From Actinomycetota bacterium (GTDB taxonomy: Bacteria; Actinomycetota; Actinomycetes; Nanopelagicales; Nanopelagicaceae): a DNA stretch of 27,565 bases. The position numbers and the translations under genes were made by a program. The notes under the pieces are model-generated. The model saw only the letters and a list, made by a program, of their open reading frames with translations, was not told where the DNA came from and made no database searches. The DNA lies in NCBI GenBank assembly GCA_947371865.1, contig CANBRH010000011.1:1-27565 (forward strand), given 5' to 3'. Positions 14,027-22,705 of the stretch are shown in pieces. Positions within the stretch are counted from its first letter, which is position 1. Each line of letters opens with the position of its first letter.

Positions 14027-14781
14027 TTAGCGTTCAAGACTTATCGATTCGTGCAAGCGAGAAACTAATCCTCAATCACATAAGTGTCGACATCCCACTT
14101 ACGAAATGGACTTGCTTGGTAGGCCCGAATGGCGCGGGCAAAACGACTTTTCTCAAGGCGTTATTGGGGTTGCAACCATATTCCGGATCAATTATGCAAA
14201 ATGGGCAAGAGGTTTACCGCAATCATTTGCGAAATGTGGCTTTCGTTCCACAACAACCCCAAATACCTATGGGAATGACCGTTGCTGAATACGTTGCGCT
14301 GGGACGGGCCAAGAGAGATGGTTGGGGAAAAGAATCCCTTAAAAGTAGGAATTTGATTTATGAAATTCTGCTACAGACCCAACTTTTTGGTCTCCATAAA
14401 CAACATGTGGCTGCGCTTTCCGGTGGAGAAATGCAAAGAGCTTTGATCGCTCGAGCTCTAGCTCAGGAACCAGAGATCATCTTGCTGGACGAACCCACCA
14501 GCGCCCTAGATCTGCATCATCAAATCGCCACTCTCAACAACATAGAGATTTTGAAGGATCGCGGTGTCACGATTATTTCAACAATGCATGACATAACTTT
14601 GGCGGCAATGTATGCCGAACGAATAGTTGTCATGCACGGAGGTCGTATCCTTTTGGATGGTCCTGCCGCGTCCGTTATTCACTCTGCCGAACTTCGTGAA
14701 GCCTTCGACAATCGTATTAACGTCTATACCCTTGACTCTGGTCGTCCAGTTATTGTTGCCGCGAAAGAAGATCGAGTTTAG
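14023..14781 (+). CDS. btuD: Cobalamin ABC transporter ATP-binding protein
   Basis: A 252-residue ABC ATPase that powers BtuC. The Walker A is GPNGAGKTT (Lys40), the signature is LSGGEMQRALIARAL, the Walker B is IILLDEPTSALD, and the H-loop is STMHD. The start overlaps the btuC stop (ATGA). The TAG stop shares TTAG (14778-14781) with the stop of the convergent gcvT, so the two genes overlap by 4 bp. Confidence 0.92.
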   Translation: MISVQDLSIRASEKLILNHISVDIPLTKWTCLVGPNGAGKTTFLKALLGLQPYSGSIMQNGQEVYRNHLRNVAFVPQQPQIPMGMTVAEYVALGRAKRDGWGKESLKSRNLIYEILLQTQLFGLHKQHVAALSGGEMQRALIARALAQEPEIILLDEPTSALDLHHQIATLNNIEILKDRGVTIISTMHDITLAAMYAERIVVMHGGRILLDGPAASVIHSAELREAFDNRINVYTLDSGRPVIVAAKEDRV

Positions 14782-15896
14782 CGAACGTGCGATGGCACAA
14801 ACGGAAGTTTGACAACAGTGGCCGTACTTTTCCGTCCCCGCACATCAATAATGACTTCATCCCCCAGCTTTATTGAGGGTGAAATTAATGCCAGTGCAAT
14901 TCCAGTTTTCAAGGTTGGGGAAAAAGTTCCGCTTGTGATAGTCCCCAGTACTTGATCTTCTGCATCCATGACATACATACCAGCGCGTGGAATTCCGCGA
15001 TCTGCGACCAAGAGGCCGCGCATAATGCGAGCAACTCCCGCTGTTTTTTCGGTTACGAGAGCTGCGCTGCCTTCAAATTTGGGTTTGGATAAAGCGACCG
15101 CCCAACCGGCATTTGCTTGGAGCGGAGAGATTTGCAGGGAGAGTTCGTGCCCGTGGAGTGGATAGCCCATTTCGGTGCGCAAAGTGTCGCGCGCCCCTAG
15201 TCCACAAACTCGTCCATCTTGAGCTGAAACCTCTTTAACAAGAAGTTCCCAGAGAGGCAGTGCGCTCTCCCATAGGGGAAGCAATTCGTAACCGAATTCA
15301 CCCGTGTAGCCGGTCCGGCAGACAATCACTTTGCCCAAAGATGCATGACCAGGAATTTCGACTTCGGTAAATTGCATGTAGTCGAGGTCAAGAGAGAGCC
15401 CCAAAGAGTCCATAACTTTCTTGCTGAGCGGACCTTGAAGAGCAAGAACTCCATAGCTCTGGTGCACATTGACTACGGAAATATCGTCCGGAGCGTTTTT
15501 AACCAACACCGCAAAGACATCAGCGCAGTTTGCCGCATTAGGAATGAGGAAAAAGTCTGATTCGCTCTTCTGATAGACAATCAAGTCGTCGATAACCCCA
15601 CCGCTAGCATCGCAAAGCAAGTTGTACTGAGCGCTACCAGAGGAGATTCGAAGCAAATCGTTGGTGATCATTTCGTTCAAGAATTCCCGCGCATGTGGTC
15701 CTTGAACTGAAATCTTGCCCAAGTGGGAAACATCGAAAAGCCCCACCCGTTCACGCACAGCCGCATGCTCTGCCAATACTCCGCCAGTAAAACCATCGAC
15801 GGCGCCCTTGGGATACTCGATCGGCATATCCCATCCGCCGAAATCGGCCAGCTTTGCGCCTGCGGTGTGATGCCAATCAAATAACGGAGATTTCAT
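14778..15896 (-). CDS. gcvT: Glycine cleavage system T protein (aminomethyltransferase)
   Basis: A 372-residue tetrahydrofolate-dependent aminomethyltransferase. It moves the C1 unit from the aminomethyl-lipoyl arm of GcvH to tetrahydrofolate. Typical segments are FGGWDMPIEY near the N-terminus, VGLFDVSHLGKI, SAQYNLLCDASGGVIDDLIVY, CRTGYTGEFGYEL and LGARDTLRTEMGYPLHGHEL. The C-terminal GcvT barrel domain (ITSGTFSPTL) is present, so the length is normal. gcvH and gcvP are not in the window. A TAAGTT -10 box lies 6 nt before the ATG. Confidence 0.96.
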   Translation of the reverse strand: MKSPLFDWHHTAGAKLADFGGWDMPIEYPKGAVDGFTGGVLAEHAAVRERVGLFDVSHLGKISVQGPHAREFLNEMITNDLLRISSGSAQYNLLCDASGGVIDDLIVYQKSESDFFLIPNAANCADVFAVLVKNAPDDISVVNVHQSYGVLALQGPLSKKVMDSLGLSLDLDYMQFTEVEIPGHASLGKVIVCRTGYTGEFGYELLPLWESALPLWELLVKEVSAQDGRVCGLGARDTLRTEMGYPLHGHELSLQISPLQANAGWAVALSKPKFEGSAALVTEKTAGVARIMRGLLVADRGIPRAGMYVMDAEDQVLGTITSGTFSPTLKTGIALALISPSIKLGDEVIIDVRGRKSTATVVKLPFVPSHVR

Positions 15897-15902
15897 GTTC
15901 GT

Positions 15903-15908
15903 AACTTA
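15903..15908 (-). promoter_or_regulatory. Leaderless -10 box for gcvT
   Basis: TAAGTT on the minus strand ends 6 nt before ATG 15896; there is no Shine-Dalgarno sequence. Confidence 0.5.
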
Positions 15909-15913
15909 TCGTC

Positions 15914-15919
15914 TAATGT
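15914..15919 (+). promoter_or_regulatory. Leaderless -10 box for pepA
   Basis: TAATGT ends 6 nt before ATG 15926. An AGGA directly before the ATG is too close for a normal Shine-Dalgarno sequence. The divergent gcvT box is 5 bp away. Confidence 0.5.
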
Positions 15920-15925
15920 AGGAAA

Positions 15926-17443
15926 ATGACTGCTCTCAAACTTGCGTCCTCGCCAGGTATTGGTCCCATTGTCTTGGGTCTTTCCTCCAAGAATGGCAAA
16001 CTTGCGATTCACAATATCGAATCGAGAACGAAGAAATCCTTCCCTTCTGCTGAGGAGAAGAAGCAATTACTTTCTATTCTTAAGGACCTTGGCGCCAGTG
16101 GCGCTATCGACGAAGTAATCAAAGTCCCATTTAGCAAACCTCGTCTTGTCATCTTCACAGGGCTCGGAAGTACAGGTACACACTTCGATCACGAACTTCT
16201 CCGACGAGCCAGTGGTGCTGCTACGCGATCCCTAGTAGGAAATGAGACAGCTAACTATTTGCTGCCACATTCTTCCGTAGAAGAATTGGCCGCAATTGGC
16301 GAAGGCGCCGCACTGGGCGGATACGTTTTTTCGGAGTTCAGAAAAGATAGTAAGAAGGCCGCGTTGCCGCCTTTAGTCACTGCGGTCATCGTTTCGGAAT
16401 TCGCTGGCGCCAGCGCCGCAAAAAGTGCGATACGACGAGCCGGAATTCTTGGTCGTCGAACTACCTTGGTCCGCGACTTAATCAATACTCCTCCCAACTA
16501 TTTAACTCCCAAAACTTTCTCCGAGCGCATGAAGAATGAAGCGAGCGCCCTTGGCTTGAAAGTTGAGATCTTGAACGAAGTTTCGTTGCGTCAAAAGGGG
16601 TACGGTGGAATTTCGGCAGTGGGTCAGGGTTCAGCCACCCCTCCTCGCCTCCTTCGGGTCTCCTACTCGCCACCGAAGGCTAAGAGTCGGATCGCTTTTG
16701 TCGGCAAAGGAATAACTTTTGATACTGGTGGCTTGGCGCTCAAACCGGCTGACGGCATGGAAGCGATGAAGAGTGACATGAGTGGCGCCGCTGCAGTTAT
16801 CGCCGCAGTTATGGCGATCGCCGAATTAAAGCTAAACATTGCAGTGGATGGATGGGCTGCCCTCGCTGAAAATATGGTTTCCTCGACTGCTACACGTCCA
16901 AGCGACATCATCTCGATGTATGGCGGCAAAACCGTTGAAGTCATTAATCCAGATGCCGAGGGACGGTTAGTTCTGGGCGATGCACTCGTTCGTGCTCAAG
17001 AGTTCGCAGCGCTGGATAAGTCTGGCGCCACATTCCTTGGTGTGGTCGATGTGGCGACTTTGACCGGCCATCAAGGCGTGACGCTCGGAACCCGCATGAG
17101 CGCTCTCATGACGAACAATCCTGAATTTCAAACCCTCTTTCTGCAGGCATCTTCTGAAAGTGGAGAGAGTTTCTGGCCAATGCCCTTCCCGGAAGAGCTT
17201 CGTCCCACATTTGACTCCCCGGTCGCAGATATAGCCAATATGGGCGATCGCATGGGAGGCATGCTGGTCGCCGGTATGTTCTTGCGCGAGTTCATACGAC
17301 CAGAAAATCCATGGCTACACCTAGATATTGCCAGCCCCGCTTACAACAGCGGCGATGCTTTCGGCTATACGCCCGTCGGAGGAACGGGTGTCTCTCTCCG
17401 AGCCTTGGTCCGATTGGCCGAATTAGCCCTGAGCCAGGGGTAA
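15926..17443 (+). CDS. pepA: Leucyl aminopeptidase (M17 family)
   Basis: A 505-residue cytosolic di-metal aminopeptidase that removes N-terminal residues from peptides. Metal and catalytic residues are seen as Lys261 and Asp266 (GKGITFDTGG), Asp284 (MKSDMSGAAAV), and Asp343, Glu345 and Arg347 in NPDAEGRL. The usual NTDAEGRL signature has Pro in place of Thr here. The N-terminal domain (about residues 1-170) is divergent, as usual. It corresponds to pepB of mycobacteria. The 81-bp gap to lpd holds a hairpin CTGCCA/TGGCAG (17470-17475/17482-17487) without a T run. Confidence 0.95.
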   Translation: MTALKLASSPGIGPIVLGLSSKNGKLAIHNIESRTKKSFPSAEEKKQLLSILKDLGASGAIDEVIKVPFSKPRLVIFTGLGSTGTHFDHELLRRASGAATRSLVGNETANYLLPHSSVEELAAIGEGAALGGYVFSEFRKDSKKAALPPLVTAVIVSEFAGASAAKSAIRRAGILGRRTTLVRDLINTPPNYLTPKTFSERMKNEASALGLKVEILNEVSLRQKGYGGISAVGQGSATPPRLLRVSYSPPKAKSRIAFVGKGITFDTGGLALKPADGMEAMKSDMSGAAAVIAAVMAIAELKLNIAVDGWAALAENMVSSTATRPSDIISMYGGKTVEVINPDAEGRLVLGDALVRAQEFAALDKSGATFLGVVDVATLTGHQGVTLGTRMSALMTNNPEFQTLFLQASSESGESFWPMPFPEELRPTFDSPVADIANMGDRMGGMLVAGMFLREFIRPENPWLHLDIASPAYNSGDAFGYTPVGGTGVSLRALVRLAELALSQG

Positions 17444-17524
17444 CCCAGGCCACTTTGAGCGGGAAATCGCTGCCAAATTCGTGGCAGGATTAGCGTCTGC
17501 CGTTTAATACTCGAAGGGTTGACC

Positions 17525-18892
17525 GTGTCTGAATTTGATCTTCTTATTCTTGGTGGAGGTAGCGGCGGATATGCCTGCGCCCTCCGTGCCGCCCAATTGG
17601 GACTTTCCGTTGCTTTGGTCGAGGAAGACAAACTAGGCGGCACCTGCCTGCACCGTGGTTGCATCCCCACAAAGGCGCTCCTCCATGCGGGCGAAGTTGC
17701 TGACAGCGCTCGCCATGCATCGGAATTCGGCGTCAATGCCTCATTTATTTCGATGGATATGTTGGCTGTTAATGCCTACAAAGATGGCGTGATCTCCAAA
17801 CTCCACAAAGGACTGCAAGGTTTGGTTAAATCTCGAAACATCGCTTATATCGAAGGTCACGGCCGACTCGTCGCAAAGAACGCTATTGAAGTCAATGGAG
17901 TTCAATACACGGGCAAGAACATCGTTTTAGCCACTGGCTCATACGCCCGCACTCTCCCTGGTTTGGAGATCGACGGCGTTCAGATCGTTACCAGCGATCA
18001 TGCAACCAAGATGGAGAAAGTACCTGCAACGGCAATTGTTCTTGGTGGCGGCGTCATCGGCTGCGAATTCGCATCGGTGTGGAAGTCATTTGGTTCTGAT
18101 GTAACGATCATCGAAGCCTTGCCTCGTTTGGTCGCGTTGGAAGATGAGTCCACCAGCAAGCAACTCGAGCGTGCATTTCGCAAGCGCGGCATCAAGTTCG
18201 AAGTTGGAACTCGCTTTGCCTCAGCCACCAAAGGTCCTGATGGCGTTACTGTCACATTGGAAAACGGCGCTACATTCACCGCCGAAGTACTTCTTGTTTC
18301 CGTGGGTCGTGGTCCCGTCTCTGCCAACTTAGGTTACGAAGAAGCCGGGCTAGCGATGGACCGTGGCTATGTCCTGGTCGACAACAAATGCCGAACCAAT
18401 GTTCCTGGAATCTGGGCAGTGGGCGATTTGATCCCAACCCTGCAATTGGCACACGTCGGTTTTGGCGAAGGAATATTGGTTGCCGAAGAGATCGCCGGAC
18501 TCAATCCTCGTCCCATCAATTACGACGGTGTACCGCGCGTTACCTACTCTGAGCCTGAGGTGGCATCCGTTGGTCTTACTACGGCCATCGCTAAGGAACG
18601 TGGATATGACGTCGTTGAACTTACATATGACCTGGCCGGAAATGGCAAGGCAAACATTCTCAAGACTGCCGGTTCGATCAAATTAGTTGCAGAGAAGAAC
18701 GGTCCAGTCCTCGGTATTCACATGGTGGGTGCCCGCGTTGGCGAACTTCTTGCCGAAGCTCAGTTGATCTACAACTGGGAGGCAGAAGCAGATGACGTCG
18801 CACCTCTCATTCATGCTCACCCAACAATGTCAGAAGCTATGGGCGAAGCGCACATGGCACTTGCAGGCAAACCACTTCACGCACACGGGTAA
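17525..18892 (+). CDS. lpdA: Dihydrolipoyl dehydrogenase (E3)
   Basis: A 455-residue FAD flavoprotein that reoxidises dihydrolipoyl groups of 2-oxoacid dehydrogenases and the glycine cleavage system with NAD+. It has an N-terminal FAD-binding GGGSGGY, a redox disulfide Cys41-Cys46 in GGTCLHRGCIPTK, the NAD-binding GGGVIGCEFASVWKSFG, the second FAD motif WAVGDL, and the C-terminal His-Glu pair in HAHPTMSE. I start at GTG 17525 because AGGG lies 6 nt upstream; an in-frame TTG at 17519 has no such spacing. It lies 14 bp upstream of sucB. Confidence 0.96.
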   Translation: MSEFDLLILGGGSGGYACALRAAQLGLSVALVEEDKLGGTCLHRGCIPTKALLHAGEVADSARHASEFGVNASFISMDMLAVNAYKDGVISKLHKGLQGLVKSRNIAYIEGHGRLVAKNAIEVNGVQYTGKNIVLATGSYARTLPGLEIDGVQIVTSDHATKMEKVPATAIVLGGGVIGCEFASVWKSFGSDVTIIEALPRLVALEDESTSKQLERAFRKRGIKFEVGTRFASATKGPDGVTVTLENGATFTAEVLLVSVGRGPVSANLGYEEAGLAMDRGYVLVDNKCRTNVPGIWAVGDLIPTLQLAHVGFGEGILVAEEIAGLNPRPINYDGVPRVTYSEPEVASVGLTTAIAKERGYDVVELTYDLAGNGKANILKTAGSIKLVAEKNGPVLGIHMVGARVGELLAEAQLIYNWEAEADDVAPLIHAHPTMSEAMGEAHMALAGKPLHAHG

Positions 18893-18906
18893 TTGGAGAA
18901 TAATCA

Positions 18907-20664
18907 ATGACTTTTTCAGTAACGATGCCTGCGCTCGGAGAGAGCGTTACCGAAGGAACTGTAACTCGTTGGCTTAAGGCCGAGGGAGATCAGGTTGCCA
19001 TTGATGAACCGCTTCTCGAAGTGTCGACCGACAAAGTTGATACCGAGATTCCCTCACCAGTCGCCGGAACCGTTAAGCGAATCGTCGTTCAAGTAGATGA
19101 AACTGTTGCCGTCGGTGCCGAACTCGCTGTCATTGAAGATGGCGCCGCGGTTCCAGTCGCGCCCGTTGCCCCTATTGTTGAAGTACCGGCTGCTGTTGCT
19201 CTTGTCGCCGATGCGCCAGTTGTTGCAGCCCCAGCTCCAGTTGTTGAGCAAGTAGTCGCACCTGTTGTGGTCGCACCAGTTGTTGCTCCGCCCGTTGCCA
19301 CTAGCGCCGGCACGATCGTCACAATGCCAGCTCTCGGTGAATCTGTAACTGAAGGAACCGTAACTCGTTGGCTAAAGAACGTTGGAGATACCGTCACCGC
19401 GGATGAAGCGCTCTTGGAAGTATCTACTGACAAAGTTGATACTGAAATCCCCTCTCCTGTCACCGGAACAATTCTTTCCATTGAAGTTCCAGTCGATGCC
19501 ACTGTTCCAGTTGGCGCACGATTGGCAACCATCGGAAGTGCTGGTGCTGCTATTCCAGCCGCAGCTCCCGACGCACCTGTCGCGCCGGTTGTCGTTGCTG
19601 TTCCGGTTGCGCCCGTTGTTCCAGAAGTCGCCGCTGCCCCAGCCGCTCCAGTGGTAGTTGCCCCGGTTGCACAGCCTGCTCCTGTTGCTCCCGTTGCTCC
19701 GGTTGCGCCTGTTGCTCCCGTTGCTCCGGTTGCCGCTGATGAGAGCTACGTGACTCCAATCGTTCGCAAGCTTGCCTCTGAACAGGGCGTAAATCTATCT
19801 ACCGTCGTAGGAAGTGGCATTGGCGGCCGCATCCGCAAGGAAGATGTACTCGCTGCAGCTAAGCCAGCAGCGCCAAGTTCGCCAGCATCTTCAGGCGCTC
19901 CTGCTTCATCTGCTCCTTCTGTAGCCAAGCCCGTTGCGGTCTCACCATTGCGTGGAACTACGGTGCCGATGACTCGCTTGCGTAAAGTTATTGCAGCGCG
20001 CATGGTTGAATCCCTACAGACAAGCGCTCAACTCACCACGGTTGTTGAAGTCGATGTCACCAAAATTTCGCGTTTGCGCGATCGCGCCAAGGCAGGCTTT
20101 GAAGCTCGCGAAGGCGTCAAGCTCACCTTCTTACCGTTCTTCTCGGTCGCTGTGTGTGAAGCGCTGAAGCAACATCCCGTTCTTAACTCCTCGATCGATG
20201 GCGACAACGTCATCTATCACGGCGCCGAACATCTTGGTCTGGCAGTTGATACCGAACGTGGATTGCTGGTACCAGTCATTCGCGATGCCGGCGATCTCAA
20301 CATCGGAGCCATAGCTCGCAAAATTTCAGATGTTGCAGCTCGTACTCGCGACAACAAGATCACTCCGGATGAACTCGGTGGCGGAACATTTACGCTCACC
20401 AACACTGGAAGCCGCGGAGCACTCTTTGATACTCCGATTATTAATCAACCGCAAGTTGCCATCTTGGGTCTCGGCGCAGTCGTTAAGCGACCAGTTGTTA
20501 TGAAGGGCGAGGATGGCGGAGAAACCATTGCCATCCGTTCTATGGTCTATCTCGCACTTTCCTACGATCATCGAATCGTTGATGGTGCAGATGCTGCGCG
20601 ATTCCTGGTTACATTGAAGACTCGACTTGAAGAAGGTCGCTTCGAAGCCGACCTCGGGTTGTAA
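18907..20664 (+). CDS. sucB: 2-oxoacid dehydrogenase E2 acyltransferase (dihydrolipoyl succinyl-/acetyltransferase)
   Basis: A 585-residue E2 core. It has two lipoyl domains (about residues 3-78 and 136-211, lipoyl lysines Lys43 and Lys176 in STDKVDTE) and a long Val/Ala/Pro linker (about 212-278). A peripheral-subunit-binding domain (about 281-318, YVTPIVRKLASEQGV) and a catalytic domain (about 345-585) with His555 and Asp559 in DHRIVDG follow. GGAGAA precedes the ATG. Annotations call it sucB, but the mycobacterial equivalent (dlaT) serves pyruvate dehydrogenase, so the acyl substrate is open. Neighbouring lpd supplies E3 and downstream lipB/lipA make its lipoyl groups. Confidence 0.95.
   Translation: MTFSVTMPALGESVTEGTVTRWLKAEGDQVAIDEPLLEVSTDKVDTEIPSPVAGTVKRIVVQVDETVAVGAELAVIEDGAAVPVAPVAPIVEVPAAVALVADAPVVAAPAPVVEQVVAPVVVAPVVAPPVATSAGTIVTMPALGESVTEGTVTRWLKNVGDTVTADEALLEVSTDKVDTEIPSPVTGTILSIEVPVDATVPVGARLATIGSAGAAIPAAAPDAPVAPVVVAVPVAPVVPEVAAAPAAPVVVAPVAQPAPVAPVAPVAPVAPVAPVAADESYVTPIVRKLASEQGVNLSTVVGSGIGGRIRKEDVLAAAKPAAPSSPASSGAPASSAPSVAKPVAVSPLRGTTVPMTRLRKVIAARMVESLQTSAQLTTVVEVDVTKISRLRDRAKAGFEAREGVKLTFLPFFSVAVCEALKQHPVLNSSIDGDNVIYHGAEHLGLAVDTERGLLVPVIRDAGDLNIGAIARKISDVAARTRDNKITPDELGGGTFTLTNTGSRGALFDTPIINQPQVAILGLGAVVKRPVVMKGEDGGETIAIRSMVYLALSYDHRIVDGADAARFLVTLKTRLEEGRFEADLGL
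19684..19737 (+). repeat. 27-bp tandem repeat in the sucB linker
   Basis: Two adjacent 27-bp units (19684-19710 and 19711-19737) differ at two bases and encode (VAP)n. They are part of a longer Val-Ala-Pro run in the flexible hinge of the E2 protein. Confidence 0.85.
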
Positions 20665-20667
20665 TCG

Positions 20668-21555
20668 GTGACTCCTCCGCAACGCATCGCAATTTCTGGT
20701 GCATCTGGTCTTATTGGTACGGCTCTTGTAGGTCACCTTCGCAGTGAAGGTCACACAGTTCAACGCTTTGTGCGCCGCGAGGCCAAGTCCCCTGATGAAA
20801 TTTCTTGGGACCCCATCGCCGGAACTGTTGATCTCCACGCACTCGAAGGCGTCAATGCCGTTATTCATTTAGCTGGCGCCGGTGTTGGCGACAAGCGTTG
20901 GACACCAAAGTACAAAGCCACCATTCTTAATTCTAGGTTGTTTGGTACCACCGCAATGGCGAATGCGGTCGCAACCGTTAAACCCGATGTCTTCATCTCT
21001 GCCAGCGCAGTTGGTTGGTATGGCGAATCCGGCAATCGTGCCGTTGTCGAAAGCGATCGTGCTGGTGATGATTTCTTGGCCACTGTGTGCCGCGAATGGG
21101 AAGGCGCCGCCGACTTGGCTGGCGATGTTCGCACCGTAAAAATCCGCACCGGTTTAGTTCTCGATCCTACGGGCGGAGCGCTCGGAAAACTTATTCCGCT
21201 GTTTCGCTTAGGCCTAGGTGGACGTCTGGGTTCCGGACAACAATGGTGGTCATGGATCACGTTGCACGATGAAATTCGCGCGATCTGCCATCTTTTGGAG
21301 TCTAAGATCTCAGGTCCAGTAAATCTGACATCTCCAAACCCGGTCACGAATCAAGAGTTCACGGCAGCACTTGCACGTGCTCTTCATCGTCCTGCAGTTT
21401 TCCCGGTCCCGGCATTTGCACTAAGAATTGCTATGGGCGGGTTCTCGAGTGAAGTTTTGGGTTCCAAGAAAGTCATCCCCCAACAATTACAAGAGGATGG
21501 CTTTACCTTCGACTACCCGCACGTCATTAATGCTTTAGCTGAGTTGATCGAATAA
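20668..21555 (+). CDS. TIGR01777 family NAD-dependent epimerase/dehydratase-like protein
   Basis: A 295-residue extended short-chain dehydrogenase (SDR39U1 type). The nucleotide-binding motif ISGASGLIGTAL is at the N-terminus, with VNAVIHLAGAGVGDKRW and FISASAVGWYG in the middle. The C-terminal DUF1731 tail (FSSEVLGSKKVIPQQLQEDG) defines the family. Its reaction is not established. The GTG start is 3 bp after sucB, so it is co-transcribed; the same pairing occurs in mycobacteria (Rv2215-Rv2216). Its 3' end overlaps the convergent FAD oxidoreductase gene by 29 bp. Confidence 0.9.
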   Translation: MTPPQRIAISGASGLIGTALVGHLRSEGHTVQRFVRREAKSPDEISWDPIAGTVDLHALEGVNAVIHLAGAGVGDKRWTPKYKATILNSRLFGTTAMANAVATVKPDVFISASAVGWYGESGNRAVVESDRAGDDFLATVCREWEGAADLAGDVRTVKIRTGLVLDPTGGALGKLIPLFRLGLGGRLGSGQQWWSWITLHDEIRAICHLLESKISGPVNLTSPNPVTNQEFTAALARALHRPAVFPVPAFALRIAMGGFSSEVLGSKKVIPQQLQEDGFTFDYPHVINALAELIE

Positions 21556-22705
21556 TCGCTTCGGCGACTTTTCTTCCGCTGGATAACGCACCTTGCTGAG
21601 ATGGCATAGCTCGGTGATCACCGATTACGTACACGTTCTCGCGCACCGTAAAATCTTCGCGTGGATAATTAGTATGTAGCGGCAGAGCCTGCTTCATCTG
21701 ATAACTCGCAACTAGATTCCAACCGCGCGTATCCGCGCTCCACAATTTCGCTAGCCATCTGCGAACTTCGCTTTCAGAGATTGGTGAAATTGTCGTGGTC
21801 GCAATTAAATGCGTGTCGATAGGCGCATAAGCGCTCGAGACGCGTGAGATAACAATTGAATTGGCGATCGGGGCTAATTGGTCAACTACCAAATAATCAT
21901 CGCCATCTAACCGTGTGGTTGTGGAGTGGTACCAAGTAGTACTTTCGCAAGCGCGGGGCGAATCGGTGAGGTCCAGTAATTGGGCTGCTGTGGTCAGATC
22001 CGTTGCCACGACTACATTCGTGGCTGAAAATTCGGTGGTAGAAGTGCGAACTGTGGTGCCATCGATACTTTGAACGATTTCGTTGAGATGGATATTTCTA
22101 ACGGGCAACGCCAGTTTCTCGGAAAACTTTTTCACGCCATAGCGCGGCACGCCTGGAATCGCCTTAGTGAAATATCCGAGGATTTCGCGAATTACCTCTG
22201 CCGAGACCAAGGCTGGATCGCATAACGTTACGCCTTGTAGAAAGGGATTTAAAGTTTCGGCAGCAAAGCCTGGGAACTTAAGACAGGCAGTACCAAATGA
22301 TTTGTGAGGCCCTTGCCTTGTGCGAAGAAAATTGAGAAAGGCAATCTTCTCGGAGAGCGAACCGGAATTTCCTCGCATAAGTCCAGGCAAGAACTTTAAT
22401 GAATTACGCGGGTCACCAACTAGCAAGTCTCCACTGTCGCGGCTGATGCGAATCGCAGGCGTGATTGGACAAAATTCCAAATCGTCTAAAAGTCGAAGAG
22501 CGATAACTTCAGGGTAGCTGGGATTGATTACTTGAAATCCTCGATCCAAGATAAAGCCATCGACTTCATCACTGGTGACGCGACCACCCACTCGATCGGA
22601 ACTTTCCACGACCAGCACTTCATGCCCGTTATCTTGCAGAATTCGAGCCGCAGCCAATCCAGCGAGTCCGGCACCGATAACGATTGTGTCGCAGTGAACG
22701 CTCAT
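21527..22705 (-). CDS. FAD-dependent amine oxidase/desaturase-family oxidoreductase
   Basis: A 392-residue flavoprotein. The N-terminal FAD-binding fold is TIVIGAGLAGLAAARIL followed by VVESSDRVGGRV and the FILDRGFQV segment, placing it with flavin amine oxidases, protoporphyrinogen oxidases and phytoene desaturase-like enzymes. The C-terminal FAD-contact segment reads VYVIGDHRAMPSQQGALSSG. The substrate is unknown; no carotenoid or haem genes are nearby. The ATG overlaps the stop of the upstream Gfo/Idh/MocA gene (ATGA), so they are coupled. Confidence 0.88.
   Translation of the reverse strand: MSVHCDTIVIGAGLAGLAAARILQDNGHEVLVVESSDRVGGRVTSDEVDGFILDRGFQVINPSYPEVIALRLLDDLEFCPITPAIRISRDSGDLLVGDPRNSLKFLPGLMRGNSGSLSEKIAFLNFLRTRQGPHKSFGTACLKFPGFAAETLNPFLQGVTLCDPALVSAEVIREILGYFTKAIPGVPRYGVKKFSEKLALPVRNIHLNEIVQSIDGTTVRTSTTEFSATNVVVATDLTTAAQLLDLTDSPRACESTTWYHSTTTRLDGDDYLVVDQLAPIANSIVISRVSSAYAPIDTHLIATTTISPISESEVRRWLAKLWSADTRGWNLVASYQMKQALPLHTNYPREDFTVRENVYVIGDHRAMPSQQGALSSGRKVAEAIIRSTQLKH

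Noticed and set aside
17470..17487. Hairpin CTGCCA/TGGCAG between pepA and lpd as a terminator
   Set aside because: Only a 6-bp stem and no T run follows; too weak to call.
19089..19532. Long minus-strand open frame (147 codons) opposite the sucB lipoyl domains, rich in Thr/Ala/Gly
   Set aside because: It is the mirror of the repetitive Val-Ala-Pro coding sequence; low complexity and no start context.
20326..20868. Minus-strand open frame of 180 codons across the sucB/TIGR01777 junction
   Set aside because: It lies opposite two well-supported genes and has no recognisable domain; shadow frame.
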